Origin: Ashinkailepas kermadecensis
Taxonomy: Eukaryota; Arthropoda; Thecostraca; Neolepadidae
Direction of reading: 5' to 3'
Assembly (NCBI GenBank): GCA_034440615.1
Contig: JAOTOM010005140.1
Coordinates: forward strand, 518,501-582,500
DNA: 64,000 nt
The notes below the pieces were generated by a model. That model was not told where the DNA came from. It saw only the letters and a program-made list of their open reading frames with translations, and searched no databases. Below, piece by piece: positions 34,501 to 45,223 of the stretch. Position numbers and translations under genes: made by a program. The first letter of the stretch is position 1, and each line of letters starts with the position of its first letter.

Positions 34501-35066
34501 ATAATATCGTTCCAACGCCATCAAAACTTAGCTAACTCCTACTGCTGTGTACAATATATTTTATGCGATGGGTAGGAAGCAGGCAGTGGCAGTAAACGAC
34601 ACCCAGAACAGTCCAGAACTGCACTCGTCGCACGCACCATGCGACCCCATCGTGATTCTCTGTCTTCACGTAAACACAGACCACCTGTGATGTCTGCCTT
34701 CTGCTCCCGCAGTGCTACTCGGCTCAGCGCGAACTCGCCAACAAGCAGCACAGCAGCGGCTGGGGATTCCAGTCGTATCCGACAGGTGGCAGCGTGAGCG
34801 GCGGCATGGAGCAGGGTTACCACGGCGCCCTGGGCGGCCACTGCACCACCGTCGATCCATCGGCCACCAACCACATGGCCCGCTACTCCGCCGTGCCGCC
34901 AGCCATGGGCGGCGTCATGACTCAGTACCCAGCCAACAGCGGCTTCGGCAGCGTCACACAGACCGTGACGTCATACGCTCTGGGCGGGCAGGCGCAGCCG
35001 CAGAACAGCAACAGCGGCAGTTCGCCCAAGCCGTACCGCCCGTGGGGCACTGAGCTGGCGTACTGA
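22090..35066 (+). CDS. Hey: Hey, bHLH-Orange YRPW transcriptional repressor (four coding exons, 257 aa)
   Basis: The coding sequence joins 22090-22148, 23367-23569, 33682-33839 and 34713-35066 (774 nt). Phases match at each junction (2, 1, 0), and every intron starts GT and ends AG. The protein has an acidic N-terminus starting MKRS, then bHLH (about 31-87) with basic region [14 protein letters not shown]. Gly35 there is the residue that distinguishes Hey from Hes proteins, which have proline. The Orange domain (about 103-140) includes [18 protein letters not shown], and the protein ends [10 protein letters not shown]. Hey proteins are nuclear E-box-binding repressors acting downstream of Notch. 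The protein is shorter than vertebrate members (about 300 residues) because the linker after Orange is brief. ATG 22090 was chosen because family members start MKR; an in-frame ATG three codons upstream (22081) is possible. Confidence 0.95.
22704..23005. repeat. Two tandem duplications in Hey intron 1
   Basis: CCATCTGGCAA ends both copies of the first duplication (22729-22770). In the second, TTCCAGTACCATCCATATGC starts both copies (about 22861 and 22938), and each runs through ACATAGACAGTTGGCTGTGG. Confidence 0.9.
23121..23366 (+). repeat. TGACGTCA cluster and repeated acceptor-like sequence before exon 2
   Basis: Perfect CRE palindromes TGACGTCA lie at 23242-23249, 23273-23280 and 23305-23312 (spacing 31-32), with a degenerate fourth at about 23337. 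GCTGCAGTGA occurs at 23121, 23235 and, as the real exon 2 acceptor, 23360. Confidence 0.8.
23367..23569 (+). CDS. Hey: Hey exon 2 (bHLH domain)
   Basis: Begins with the last base of Asp20 and encodes [15 protein letters not shown], then the helix-loop-helix with [19 protein letters not shown] and [21 protein letters not shown]. It ends with the first base of Gly88 at donor AAGG|GTGAGT. The basic region and both helices are collinear with Hey-family proteins without gaps. Confidence 0.95.
24200..24290. repeat. ~46-bp duplication
   Basis: CATTACACC(C/A)TTTTTACACC followed by TGCCACAG occurs twice in tandem. Confidence 0.85.
25271..25604 (+). repeat. (GA)n - (GAGACA)n - (GA)n array
   Basis: Pure GA at 25271-25340, about 35 perfect GACAGA hexamers to about 25550, then GA again. 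All frames are open, which creates spurious RQRQ, ETET and LSLS proteins on both strands. Confidence 0.97.
25660..26230 (+). repeat. Compound CATCACA/CAGTCACC repeat with TGACGTCA palindromes
   Basis: A ~20-bp subunit (ATCACACATCAGTCACC-like) is arranged into larger 66-131-bp units, most starting CTCTGACGTCAGTGGTACT. Perfect TGACGTCA sites lie at 25661, 25786, 25874 and 26088; other copies are mutated. Confidence 0.8.
26582..26970 (+). repeat. 29-bp G+C-rich minisatellite, ~13 copies
   Basis: The unit GTGCCGGCTCCTGCGGTGGC + CGCTGCGTG is repeated with only one or two substitutions. Because 29 is not a multiple of 3 and the unit has no stops, all three + frames and one minus frame appear as long Ala/Pro/Cys-rich ORFs. 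Confidence 0.97.
27465..27590 (+). repeat. Short repeats of TATGGAGATGTAC
   Basis: About eight degenerate 12-19-bp units of ACTATGGAGATG type. Confidence 0.85.
28408..28472. repeat. CAGCT/CAGCC pentamer repeat
   Basis: Thirteen or so CAGCT, CAGCC or GGGCT pentamers, mostly head to tail. Confidence 0.9.
28709..31545 (+). repeat. 41-bp satellite, roughly 70 copies, two monomer types
   Basis: The unit is GCCATGCCACACGTACAACG plus CTGTGATCGCTGTCTATACAC. The second half is nearly invariant. The first half is one of two forms, CGCCATGCC(A/C)CACGTAC or CACTAGACCACA(C)TCATAC, interspersed irregularly. The array has 1-2-bp indels, so it is not a coding repeat. Confidence 0.95.
31546..31780 (+). repeat. 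Diverged edge of the 41-bp satellite
   Basis: Older units with ACGATCGTGGTCTATGC in place of the invariant half continue past the homogeneous array. Confidence 0.75.
32012..32185 (+). repeat. 57-58-bp tandem repeat, ~3 copies
   Basis: AGCTAGAGGATCCAG starts units at 32015, 32073 and 32130; each continues with ACACCGCTCGGCCCC. Confidence 0.92.
32190..32620. promoter_or_regulatory. CpG-rich island in Hey intron 2
   Basis: Strong CpG density, a CSL-type TTCCCACG at 32411-32418 and a CACGTG near 32556. No exon recognised. Intronic enhancer or promoter is a guess. Confidence 0.3.
32621..33681. other. End of Hey intron 2, nothing recognised
   Basis: Leads to the acceptor TTATCGCTCAG at 33671-33681. 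Confidence 0.5.
33682..33839 (+). CDS. Hey: Hey exon 3 (Orange domain)
   Basis: Completes Gly88 and encodes [15 protein letters not shown], then [20 protein letters not shown] and [17 protein letters not shown]. It ends in phase 0 at donor CTGCAG|GTACGA. The Orange domain mediates dimer specificity and co-repressor contacts in Hes/Hey proteins. The frame does not close at the donor: it stays open through ten copies of the donor repeat until 34088, so longer versions of this exon are possible. Confidence 0.93.
33829..34125 (+). repeat. 27-bp tandem amplification of the exon 3 splice donor, 11 copies
   Basis: The unit is CCCACCTGC(A/G)GGTACGAC plus ACCCTGCCT, the first copy being the true exon-intron junction. 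Copies start at 33829, 33856, 33883, 33910, 33937, 33964, 33991, 34018, 34045, 34072 and 34099. Copy 8 has GC instead of GT; copy 10 has CAG|GTATGA; copy 11 has GTGCGA. Since 27 is nine codons, each unit adds VRHPASHLR in the exon 3 frame, which ends in TGA at 34086-34088, right after the copy 10 donor. Confidence 0.95.
33840..34712 (+). other. Hey intron 3 (873 bp)
   Basis: Starts inside the donor repeat; the remainder (34126-34712) has no recognised feature except a C-rich CCCACCCCCACCC stretch near 34410. The acceptor is CTGCTCCCGCAG. Confidence 0.85.
34713..35066 (+). CDS. Hey: Hey exon 4 (C-terminus, YRPW motif)
   Basis: Encodes [12 protein letters not shown], the end of the Orange region, then a Gly/Ser/Ala/Met-rich linker and [17 protein letters not shown] replaces the WRPW of Hes proteins and is the family signature; the following TE-hydrophobic tail is also conserved. 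The stop TGA is at 35064-35066. Confidence 0.95.
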   Translation, partial: CYSAQRELANKQHSSGWGFQSYPTGGSVSGGMEQGYHGALGGHCTTVDPSATNHMARYSAVPPAMGGVMTQYPANSGFGSVTQTVTSYALGGQAQPQNSNSGSSPKPYRPWGTELAY

Positions 35067-35182
35067 GAGTGGCGCACGTGGCGGCCATGCTGGCCGTGGG
35101 GCATCGAGCTGGCGTACTGAGAGTGGCGCACGTGGCGGCCATGCTGGCCGTGGGGCATCGAGCTGGCGTACGGAGAGTGACG
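35041..35182 (+). repeat. 54-bp in-frame triplication of the Hey C-terminal codons and stop
   Basis: Units at 35041, 35095 and 35149 (last partial) each begin CGTGGGGCA and include the codons for WG(T/I)ELAY. Copies 1 and 2 keep TGA at 35064 and 35118; copy 3 has GGA there and stops two codons on. CACGTG is present in copies 1 and 2 (35075 and 35129) but mutated in copy 3. Confidence 0.95.
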
Positions 35183-35957
35183 CACGCGCAGGCGGTGGCG
35201 ACACCCAGCTAGTCATTTTGTGATACAGTGCTGCACGACGTGTCATCTACCAAGTTCTCAGCTGTCTGAGAATATGGCATCGAAGTCAGTGGCACGCTTG
35301 TCGATTGGATGGTTCGTTGTAAGGGTGAGTGTGTGTGTGTGTGTGCGTGTGGGGTTGTTGCCTGACTCACTGTTAGGGTCCTGTCCTGTCATCTTCCGAG
35401 TAGATATGACAGAGCTCAGGTCCATGAACAGCACCGCGCTGATTGAGTAGTGGCTGAATCAAGCGGCTAGTCTCGAAAGTTTTTGTTTGAAGCAAGTTGA
35501 TATGAGCATGGGTTCCCTAACATAGATTGACAAGCACATGATACTGCTCCCACCACAAGGCAGCAATACCCACATTGTAAAGCAGATTTATAGCGGTACG
35601 CAGGCAACAACCAGCGTCAGACGTGTTAGACGCGCTCGGCGAAGTGAAACACTCGGAACGTTTTATTCGCAATCTAATACGGTTGCTGAAACCATTGTCT
35701 GCACCCTGCTGAAAAGTTCCAACTTCGATGTGCTTTCCCTAACCTTCTATGATGACATATTTGCGAAATCCGTCTGAACCAGCAAGCCCATGCAATGTGA
35801 TTTTCTGTTTGTATGAGAAGCGATCGCCGCGCAGCTCAAGCGGTTTATTATTTGCATTCCAGTTCTAGTCGTGTGACATCATATCGGTACAGCGAATATA
35901 CTGAGCTATTTTTACCGCGTTGATAATGCAGTTCATGCATTTGTCTTGTGAAATATA
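35183..35957 (+). other. Probable Hey 3' UTR / flank
   Basis: Contains a (GT)n run at about 35331-35350. No AATAAA before the repeat at about 36003, so the transcript end cannot be placed. Confidence 0.4.
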
Positions 35958-36960
35958 TTGAGGATAATTACTGGTTGCTTTGAAATATTCGCGGGGCCCC
36001 TAAATAAATACATTGGGAGCCCTAAAAACACACTGGAGGTGCTGACAAAGTGTCGGGGCTTTAGAGCACATCAGGGCGGCAAATACGTCATAGGCCTCAA
36101 AAACAGGCAGGCGTCTGCAAGAAGCGACATTGTCTTAAGCAAACCAGCCGGGTCACTAAATATGCCCACCGGAATCTTCGAAAATGAGCCGGTCCCTAAA
36201 AAATACACTGCGTCCACAAAAAAGCAGCAACGCTCTAAAAAGAGTGGGGATCTTAAAAACCATGCTGAAACCCTTTGCAAATGCGATAAGGCACTGATAC
36301 ATATCAGTAGACGAAAGAAACGTGTAACGGGCCATCTAAAGGGCATTGAACCAGCACCTCGTTTCGGTAGCCAGTCTGTGAGCAGATTTGAACAAAAATA
36401 TGAGGTACATGCCAACACAGCAGTGTCTCCTGATTTCTTTTCCACGAGAAGTATGGTAAGACAAATAATTGTATAATTGAATTCATCGAATATTCCCAAC
36501 AAATCTTCATCTGAGGATTCCATGACGTCAATTATGGCACAAGGTCATGATATGCAGCAATTAGCAACAAGTAAGGGGTCTAGCGGAAACCGCAGAAACG
36601 ACGGAACCGCGCCAAATGCGAAGAATGCGACGAATGCGTAACAAACGAGAGTTCGCGTGGTGGCGATCGGCCGCTAATAAACTGAAAATAGTGAAGTTTG
36701 AAGCTACACGAGTAAAATGATTTGTGCAGGTGTAAATTGAGTGGTGTGACCTGGTTTATCAAGGGGACTAGAATAAACTTTGAACATGAGGGAAGGGTGA
36801 AATCCGGTGACTTAGAAACGATGGTGGTATGTTGGCCCCATACAGAGGAAAATCAAATCGCCACTAATCATTTTAAGTAAAAAATGAACCTCTTTGAGTA
36901 AAATAGTGCTAAAAATCCAGGAACTTTAAATTGGCAGTAGGTTGGATCTAAATCCTGAAT
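35958..36960 (+). repeat. Composite repeat, blocks C+D copy
   Basis: Aligns with 53765-54690 in the same orientation. Shared boxes: CACAAAAAAGCAGCAAC, TTCGGTAGCCA(G/A)TCTG, TCAATTATGGCACAAG-like, CAGCAATTAGCAA and TTATCAAGGG. The first 450 bp has the GGGCCCCTAAAA phrase pattern; the rest is unique tail sequence. Confidence 0.8.
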
Positions 36961-37178
36961 TGGCCCTTTAGTCCCTTTTTGAGCCGTTATTAAAATGAAT
37001 ATTCATGCGGATGCTGAAAATGTAAATGGCATTGTGGGAAGGAAAAAAAGTAGTTCCATCCCTCCACACACACAAAATAAGGCGAGTGTTATTCCTGCAT
37101 GCCAATAGACCAAGCTCCTAGGTACCTGTTTCCATGTATACTCATATATGCGTTCGTGGTGGGTTGCCCCATTTTTTG

Positions 37179-37182
<4 letters not shown>
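36961..37182. other. No recognised feature
   Basis: Nothing identified. Confidence 0.4.
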
Positions 37183-37260
<78 letters not shown>

Positions 37261-37261
37261 A
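37183..37261 (+). repeat. (AT)n(GT)n microsatellite
   Basis: Pure AT to about 37242, then GT. Confidence 0.97.
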
Positions 37262-37374
37262 TAAGTTAGGGTCGAATGACAAATTGTGACAACACAGAGC
37301 AATGGAAGCATAATTATACTGTCAATGTTTCTGCTCGCGCCTTTATTAAGCTAACTCCCAGATGATGTGCATAC

Positions 37375-37875
37375 ATTCATGCCGATACTTAACATATGTC
37401 GTTTTCTCAACGCAGGTCACGAGACGGAAATCATACCGTGCTTGCCTGCGCTAACGTTGAATATACCAAATAGTGAAATGGTCAATTGAAAACGAACTAA
37501 CGACGAAATGAGTACGACGACAGTGATGTTCAACCTATCTCTTTTCAGCATATTCGACAATTAGTTCCGCTACAACACTTGTTTGTACATCTTCTCTGTA
37601 CATATCATGCATACAATCTCATGACATATTGAATATCAATGGAGATTCTGATAGCTTCAAGTTTGCAAGTACTGGGTGGAACTAATTGTGGAATGAGCTG
37701 AAAAAGGATAGGCTGAGTATCACTGTCGTCGTACATATTTCGTCGTTTGTCCGTTTTCAATTGACTATGTCACTATTTGGTTTACTCAGCGTCAGCGCAG
37801 GCACGCACTGCATAACTTCCGTATCGTGACCAACGTTGAGTAAACGACAAGTGTTAAATATCCGCATGCCTGTAG
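37375..37875. mobile_element. ~500-bp foldback/MITE-like palindrome
   Basis: About 37378-37580 is repeated in reverse complement at about 37670-37873 with a ~90-bp centre. Paired boxes include CCAAATAGTGA, GTCAATTGAAAACG, ACGACGAAAT, TACGACGACAGTGAT and GACAATTAGTTCC/GGAACTAATTGTG. There is no coding capacity; a non-autonomous DNA element is the likely class. Confidence 0.75.
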
Positions 37876-38520
37876 GGGAGATCAGGTCTAGTTGATACAT
37901 GGCATGGTTGATACAACAGCATTTACTCCAAAAGCATGAAGCCTGTGCCCATGGCTACCACACATGTTGCTACTTGCACCCTCTTCTCGCGGCAAAAACA
38001 AGCACAATTCCTTTCGACTCCTCGCGGCTGTGGAATGGTGAGGATGTGGCATATTTTTTTAGCGATGGTAAAATTTCAAGATCTGTGCTTCGCCCTTAAT
38101 TTGTAATTTGTCGCGCACTTGCTAACTTTTTAGGTGTATGTTATCATTATCATATTGTCTTGCTTTGCAGCGGTGAAATAGTTTCATCGTTTGATGCTAC
38201 ACCGTGTTCGTAATGTTCCGTAACATGTTGCAGCCTGCACCAGAAAACCTGCGGGGTAAATTGATATAGCCTGCATCAACTTAATCTGCCTCTATCAACA
38301 TCAGCCCGTATCAACGTTTTGTGGGCTCGTAATGAAATAAAATAACCACAGAATTGACTATTTGTATTAAGGAGTTTGGTAAAACTGTTTTAAGATGACC
38401 TCATGCAATATTTATATGGGCATTTCTCAGACGGAAACCACATAACAAAGGGAACGGTGCAACTACAGAATGAACGCTTGCACCTTCCATAAATGACATA
38501 ACCATGAGCTATGGTCAACC
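37876..38520. other. No recognised feature
   Basis: Weak 'CCTGCATCAAC' phrase repeats at 38230-38320; nothing else. Confidence 0.4.
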
Positions 38521-40495
38521 AGGACCAGTGACGTACCGAATGGAGAGCATTGGGGCTGTTGCCCCCTCCCCGAGAGATTGTGGAGCCTCCAAGAATCGAG
38601 TCGGGCTTCGGAAAAATTGCGCCAGGCTCCCTAAACATTCCGTTGCTTCCACCAAAAATCGCGCCGGGGCACCTAAAAACCACATAGGAGGCCCTCAAAA
38701 GTCACGCAGGCGCCCCTGAAAAGGACCCTGGGGCCTCCAAAATCGCACCAAGCCCTTGAAAATTACATTGGTGGCCCGAAATCGCACGAAGGCTCCTGAA
38801 AATCATATTGTTGGCCACAAAAATCATCCCGGCCCCTACAAATGACGCTGGGGCTGGAAAGAGTGGGACCCTGAAAATATCGCTGGTGCACCCGAAAAGC
38901 CGCGCTGGGCCCCTGAATATCGCACTGGAGCCTCAAATTGTCTGGTCTGGGTCCCTGGAAATCACGCTGGCGGCCCAAGAAGTCTCGCCGGGGCACCTTA
39001 AAATGACACTGTGGCCCAGAAAGACGGGCCGGGCCCCTGCAAATCATGCTGGGGTCCAAACAATCGGACCCCTGAAATCGGACCCCTGAAACAATCGGAC
39101 TGGGGCCCTTGAAAATCGCGCTGAGCCTGGGAGTACCAAATAGTCGCGCCCGGGCCCTTGAAACTCACTCTAGGTGCTCGACAGGTCGCATAGGGGCCCC
39201 AAAAGACTCATCGGGTCCATCCAAAAACTTAAGTCAGGGCAACAATAAAACAGTCCGGACATAGAAAATCACTCTGGGGTTCCAACAATCGCGCCAAAAG
39301 CCCCCAAAACGCGTTTGATCCCACAAAACTTGTCGATGCCACTAAATTTCGCTCTAGGAATCCCAACAAATGACTACGGGGCCAAACAAATCGCGCCTAG
39401 AAGCAAAATTTCCCGCCGATGCCCTTGAAAATATCATTCGGTGCCAAAATGTTGCGCCGAAGCCTCACAAGTCGCAGCTGGCTTCCCCAAAATCAATTCC
39501 TACACGGAATGTCACTCTGCGGCCACACAAATTGAGTCAAAGTCCTCCCCACCCCCAAACAAAAAAGAAGCGCGTCTGGCCTCAGAAAACAAACGTGTTG
39601 CGGCACCGAAAAAGAACGCATCGGCAGCCCGACGAAGCGTACCAGGGCTAAAACATATCGCACAGGGGTATTTACAATACAGGACTGACTAAAAATAGAA
39701 CTCGACGCCCAAAAAATCACAAAAGGACGCGATCGAATCAACCCGAGCACCAGACAATTCAGAACAGGTTCCGAAAGAACATTTTCCAAAGCGCATTTCT
39801 AATCTGAAGGTTGACATCGGCCGAAAACAAAATCGTTTAGCAACTGCAGTGGCGTAGCAAAGAGGGAAATTCCCCTTTCTGAAGGGGTCGGCTCACACAA
39901 ATCGCTCCGGGATCCCCAAAAATCACACTGGGACCCATTAATTTGCGTTGGGGCCCGATAATTCGCGTAGAGGGCTTTCAATGAATATAGCGGGCACTAA
40001 CAGCTCACACCGAAACCCAAAGAATTTGCGCCGGGGCCCGCCAAAATCGCGCTAAGACCGAACTAAGTACAACGAGCCCCGCGAAATCGCGCCGAGCCCC
40101 CAAATATCGCGCTCAGAACCCAAAGTTTCCGTCGGTAGTCTCCAAAATTCGGATCGGGGTACCAAAATTTTCCTCTCCAAGCACAGCATGACCCCGAAAA
40201 TCGCATCAGGCTTTTCCAAAAATCAAACCGGTGCCCTCCAAGATAAGGAGAGATTCCGAAAAATAAATGTCCGAGCAAGGAAAATCGCTCCGGAGCCCCA
40301 AACATATCGGCAGATGCCTTCAGGAATCGCGTACGACCTTGAAAAAACGTACCGGAGCTCGAAAAATCGCGATCGAACAAAAAATATTGCGCCAGGTGTC
40401 TGAAAAAGCAGACCGCGACTCACACTTTACAAACAAAATCAGCAGAAGTCACGAAAAAAATTACGTCTAGCCCAGAAAACTCCTGTCGGGTTCCC
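38521..40495 (+). repeat. Composite repeat, block B copy (GGGGCCCCTGAAAATCGCGC phrases)
   Basis: About 2 kb made of loosely periodic (~25-35 bp) phrases alternating a G/C-rich core (GGGGCCCC, GGGCCCCTGA) with an A-rich bridge (AAAATCGC, AAAATCAC). It aligns with 52410-53520; for instance GTCACTCTGCGGCC and 'ATGACCCCGAAAATCGCAT...AAATCAAACCGG' occur in both. The left edge has GTGACGTACCGAATGG followed by a G-rich/C-rich inverted pair, as seen at transposon ends. Confidence 0.8.
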
Positions 40496-40512
40496 CACCA
40501 ACCGGAACCACG

Positions 40513-41473
<961 letters not shown>

Positions 41474-41850
41474 GGGAGGGGGGTGCGATCATAAGCACTA
41501 GCTTCTCTCCAACACCATTGACGCAAGACACACATGTCGCACATTTTCCGTTGCTAAATATGTAAATAAATGGCAGAGGCGATTCCAGATTAAGAATGTA
41601 GGGAGCTTGTGGTGGTTTTCAAGATGATGATAAAGCAAGCCAAGCCATGCCAAGCATGATAAGCAAACAAGCACACCATCACGTCATTGTTGATTTCTTG
41701 GGAATTATCATCGTTACTCGATAAGCGCGGACATTAGCCGCTCGCCGTCGGGCGGCGAAACTAGCGCCTCCAATCGGCCGGCGGGGGAACTATAGGCATG
41801 GCGGCCCGACATTGTCATAAATTAAACAATACGAAGAAACCATGTAATAA
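41474..41850. other. No recognised gene; CpG patch at 41730-41810
   Basis: Nothing beyond a small G+C-rich patch. Confidence 0.4.
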
Positions 41851-41854
41851 ATGT

Positions 41855-42600
41855 TTACAAAAAGTCGCAGCACTGCGTTGTAATGCCATTAATTCGGCGA
41901 ACGTTAAAACGCTTAGTTGCGATCATTTTGTTGAAAAATTAGTTTCGGAATTTGGACCCTCAAAATAATGTCGTCATTGATCCATTCACGAATTTGTAAT
42001 TGTTTGCCGCGATATCAAGAAAACGGGTCACAAATGTATTAAAAAAAATTAAAAGTCGCAGCACTGCCTTATAATATCATGAATTCGGCGAACATTAAGC
42101 TCACTTGCGGTCAGGTTTTTAAAATATTAGGTTCGGGATTTGGACCCCAAAACGATGCCGTCATTGATTCGATTTGCAACATCAGTGGATTGGCGACGTG
42201 CTACTTTCAACCCAATATTCCGACACCAATTTTCGCGCAAGGACATCCGGAATACGATACATGTAAAGAAACAAATTGAAGTTCTTTACCCCAGTAAGGC
42301 ACTTTTACAAAAGCGTATCAACTTGATCTTATAATCGATAACTATAGTTATCCAGGGTTACCATAGCGGCCCTGGCGGCGGTCCTAGTCGTGGGTTCCGC
42401 ATCCACGAATATATAATTGTTTCCCGCAATATCAGATGAACGGGAGAGGAATTTTAAAAAGTCGCAGCCCTGCTATAATGCAATGACTTCGTCGAACATT
42501 AAGCTCAGTTGCGATCATGAAAAATTATGTTCGGGATTTGGACCCGAAAAATAAGGCATCAGTGATCTATGCACGAATTTTTAATTGTTTGCCGCATTTT
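41855..42600 (+). repeat. ~190-bp degenerate tandem repeat
   Basis: AAAAGTCGCAGC(A/C)CTGC starts units at about 41860, 42051 and 42459. Each continues with 'TTCG(G/T)CGAAC(G/A)TTAA', a TTGCG(A/G)TCA box and (G/T)TCGG(A/G)ATTTGGACCC. A fourth position near 42250 is too diverged to call. Confidence 0.75.
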
Positions 42601-42890
42601 CGACACAACAGACTTCTTCGTCCACAAAGCGAAGAACTACGCTGTAATGTAACTTTTGAGTTGGGGACCATCAACATTCAGGGTATGGTTCCGCGCCCCG
42701 CCATATTATTAATGGCGGGCGGTCGGGGACAAGCCGCGGGCCTCGGACGTCGCCGCCGCGCCGGCCCGCCGTCTATGGTGGAAAATAGTTCCAGAAGACA
42801 ATACGCAAAGTAACACTGTATATGCGCAATATATCACTGTAAGTGGAAATGAAATTGACGTCCGAAGGCAAACTAACTTTCATAAATGCA
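42601..42890. other. No recognised gene; CpG patch with a palindrome
   Basis: CCGCCAT and ATGGCGG face each other across seven A/T bases at about 42699-42719, ahead of a G+C-rich patch. Confidence 0.5.
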
Positions 42891-42894
42891 CCAC

Positions 42895-43090
42895 GCATCA
42901 TATTTTATGGAGACAGAGTCTCATAAATTATAACTATATTCTTCGCGCACACACTAGTGAGCATCCGGGCGCGCTTGTCGCGGACGCATATTTCAGAGTT
43001 CTTGAATGGCATCAGGAACCTGCCTGTTTTCTTTATTTCCTGGAGATCCCCCGATGTCCGCATTAACATTGCGTCTGACGCCTAACGTAG
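42895..43090 (+). repeat. Dispersed repeat E, copy 2
   Basis: Reverse-complement partner of 11440-11625. Confidence 0.7.
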
Positions 43091-44290
43091 TGAAATAACA
43101 TAATAACGTTCAGCATAGGCGAATCAAGGTCAGTTTTAGAGGGGAAATACTCGATATGTTTAAGTAAAGGGAATGGTTCATAGTAAATAGAGAGTAGGGA
43201 AGCTTGGCTGTTCCTGATGTTTTATTCCCTTTATTCCCTGGCTGCCAGTAAAGCTTTACGCACGTTCCATGCATGACCGATGCTCAAGATGTTGCTGGCA
43301 GGGACGGATCCATGGTAAGGCAATGAGGCGGTTATCCCACTTTTGTAGACATAGCGTCGCCCATGATATGGATTTTGTTCATTCGTAGAGCAACATTCGG
43401 TATAATATTAATAAAATACTCATTGCCGACGAAAAATTGAGTTCATTACAAAACGACCTATCGCTGGCCAAGGCTGTTTGCCCCAATTTCGGTTGCCCTT
43501 GGGTTTGACATTGAGTTAATTTTAAGTTGACCTTCATTAACCCACAATTGGAAACAGTATTAAGTTGGATTCAATTTGTAGTAATTGGACCCAAACGTGA
43601 GACGAAGTCTAAAAGCTATAGTTCCACAAAAATCGTATGGTTCACCCGCCTTCTGCACACGTTGTTTTCAAAATTTTGGAATTGTTTTATGAAAACTCAG
43701 ATTACCATGCAAGCTTCCGAACACAATCTTCCTTCGAAAAAATGGTCCTTGGTTAGCGCGATCTCAAGTGGGGAGAGGGCCGAATTAGCACATCTTAGGA
43801 ATGGAGATATTCTACATGCCTTGCACCATAGGGTTAATGAGGGGTGTCAAATTTGATGGTTTGCATTATTTTTGCCTACTCCCACTAAATACACCCTTTG
43901 GTTGATGGGTAATGCTCATTGGCGACTACATATAATTCAAGCGAAACTACTCCTTCTAAGTTTTAACTGCTTTTACATTCCCCGCGCCGCCCCTGATAAT
44001 TCACATCTTCCTTTGCCAGTGACGATCACGAACTGCCCTTCATCATCCTGTCCTTCACAGCCGTAATGGTCACTGTTCTCAAAGCCTAGATCGGGTCCGT
44101 CACTGCACTTTCTTCGGGACGCCACCACCACTGACTCTGATCGCATCCTCTTCGCACATAAACTGCTGCCTCTCGTGATTCTTCTATTTGCCAGCACGTT
44201 GCACATGTGATTGCACGGCACTATGCTATGGCCCTGCACTGGAAGTGTTGAAGCCGATCAAATCACATTTGCGTAGCTGGGTTCCGTCCC
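43091..44290. other. No recognised gene
   Basis: Open frame 43527-43856 (+) shows no domain. Nothing else found. Confidence 0.45.
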
Positions 44291-44302
44291 GCAGTGCGTT
44301 AG

Positions 44303-44351
44303 CCGGCTTCGTTCCCGGCTTCGTTCCCGGCTTCGTTCCCGGCTTCGTTCC
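44303..44351 (+). repeat. 12-bp tandem repeat, 4 copies
   Basis: CGGCTTCGTTCC repeated head to tail. Confidence 0.95.
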
Positions 44352-44785
44352 CCATAGCATTTTTCGTCCAGTTCCTTCGTGCGATTCCTCGTTTCCGTCG
44401 CTTCGTGTGGTCACGTTGTCAAGTTCCGCTCCCCATGTCACAATATCACACTGTTTCTTACTTCAGCTCCTCAATCTTCCCAGTGGCAGAGTCTCAAACA
44501 AACTGTGACGTTTCCCTTTCTGGACACAACAGCGTCGTACCAGCAGGGCGCATGGACTTGGCCTGCCAGACGAAATGTAGTCGGTACATGAGCCGTCATA
44601 TGTGTTGCAAATGACGGTTCATGTCCTTGTCAACCATTCAAATCCTTGTCTTGCCTGGTTGTCGAGAGCTGACCCAAGTCGTGCAAAAAACGACTGAAAG
44701 CAGGAAATCAGATGTCACTCGGCAGACTTAGATGACAACAATACAACTGACACGATGGCCTGGTGAATGCACTACAATTGTGGTT
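44352..44785. other. No recognised feature
   Basis: Includes a ~15-bp inverted pair around 44585-44625 (ACATGAGCCGTCAT / ATGACGGTTCATGT). Confidence 0.5.
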
Positions 44786-44787
44786 GG

Positions 44788-45010
44788 TTCATGTCACTGT
44801 GACCCGTCGTTGTTGATGTCATGTCACTATGACCCGTCGTTGTTGGTGTCATGTCTCTATGACCCGTCGTTGTTGGTGTCATGTCTCTATGACCCGTCGT
44901 TGTTGGTGTCATGTCTCTATGACCCGTCGTTGTTGGTGTCATGTCACTGTGACCCGTCGTCGTTTGTGTCATGTCACTGTGGCCCATCGTTGTTGTTGTC
45001 ATGCCATTAT
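44788..45010 (+). repeat. 30-bp minisatellite, ~7 copies
   Basis: Unit GTCATGTCTCTATGACCCGT plus CGTTGTTGGT at an exact 30-bp step. The same unit in reverse complement lies at 46028-46108. Confidence 0.95.
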
Positions 45011-45134
45011 GATCACCAATATGATGAACGCTTGTTGGCGCTGTATTAAAAAAAAAAATCCCTTTCTCCACACGTAAACAACGGCACATGTTCGACACCA
45101 AAGCATCCCCTTCGAAAGCTTCAATAGGCTTGAA

Positions 45135-45137
<3 letters not shown>

Positions 45138-45220
<83 letters not shown>
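45138..45220. repeat. (AT)n microsatellite
   Basis: Pure AT run. Confidence 0.97.
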
Positions 45221-45223
<3 letters not shown>

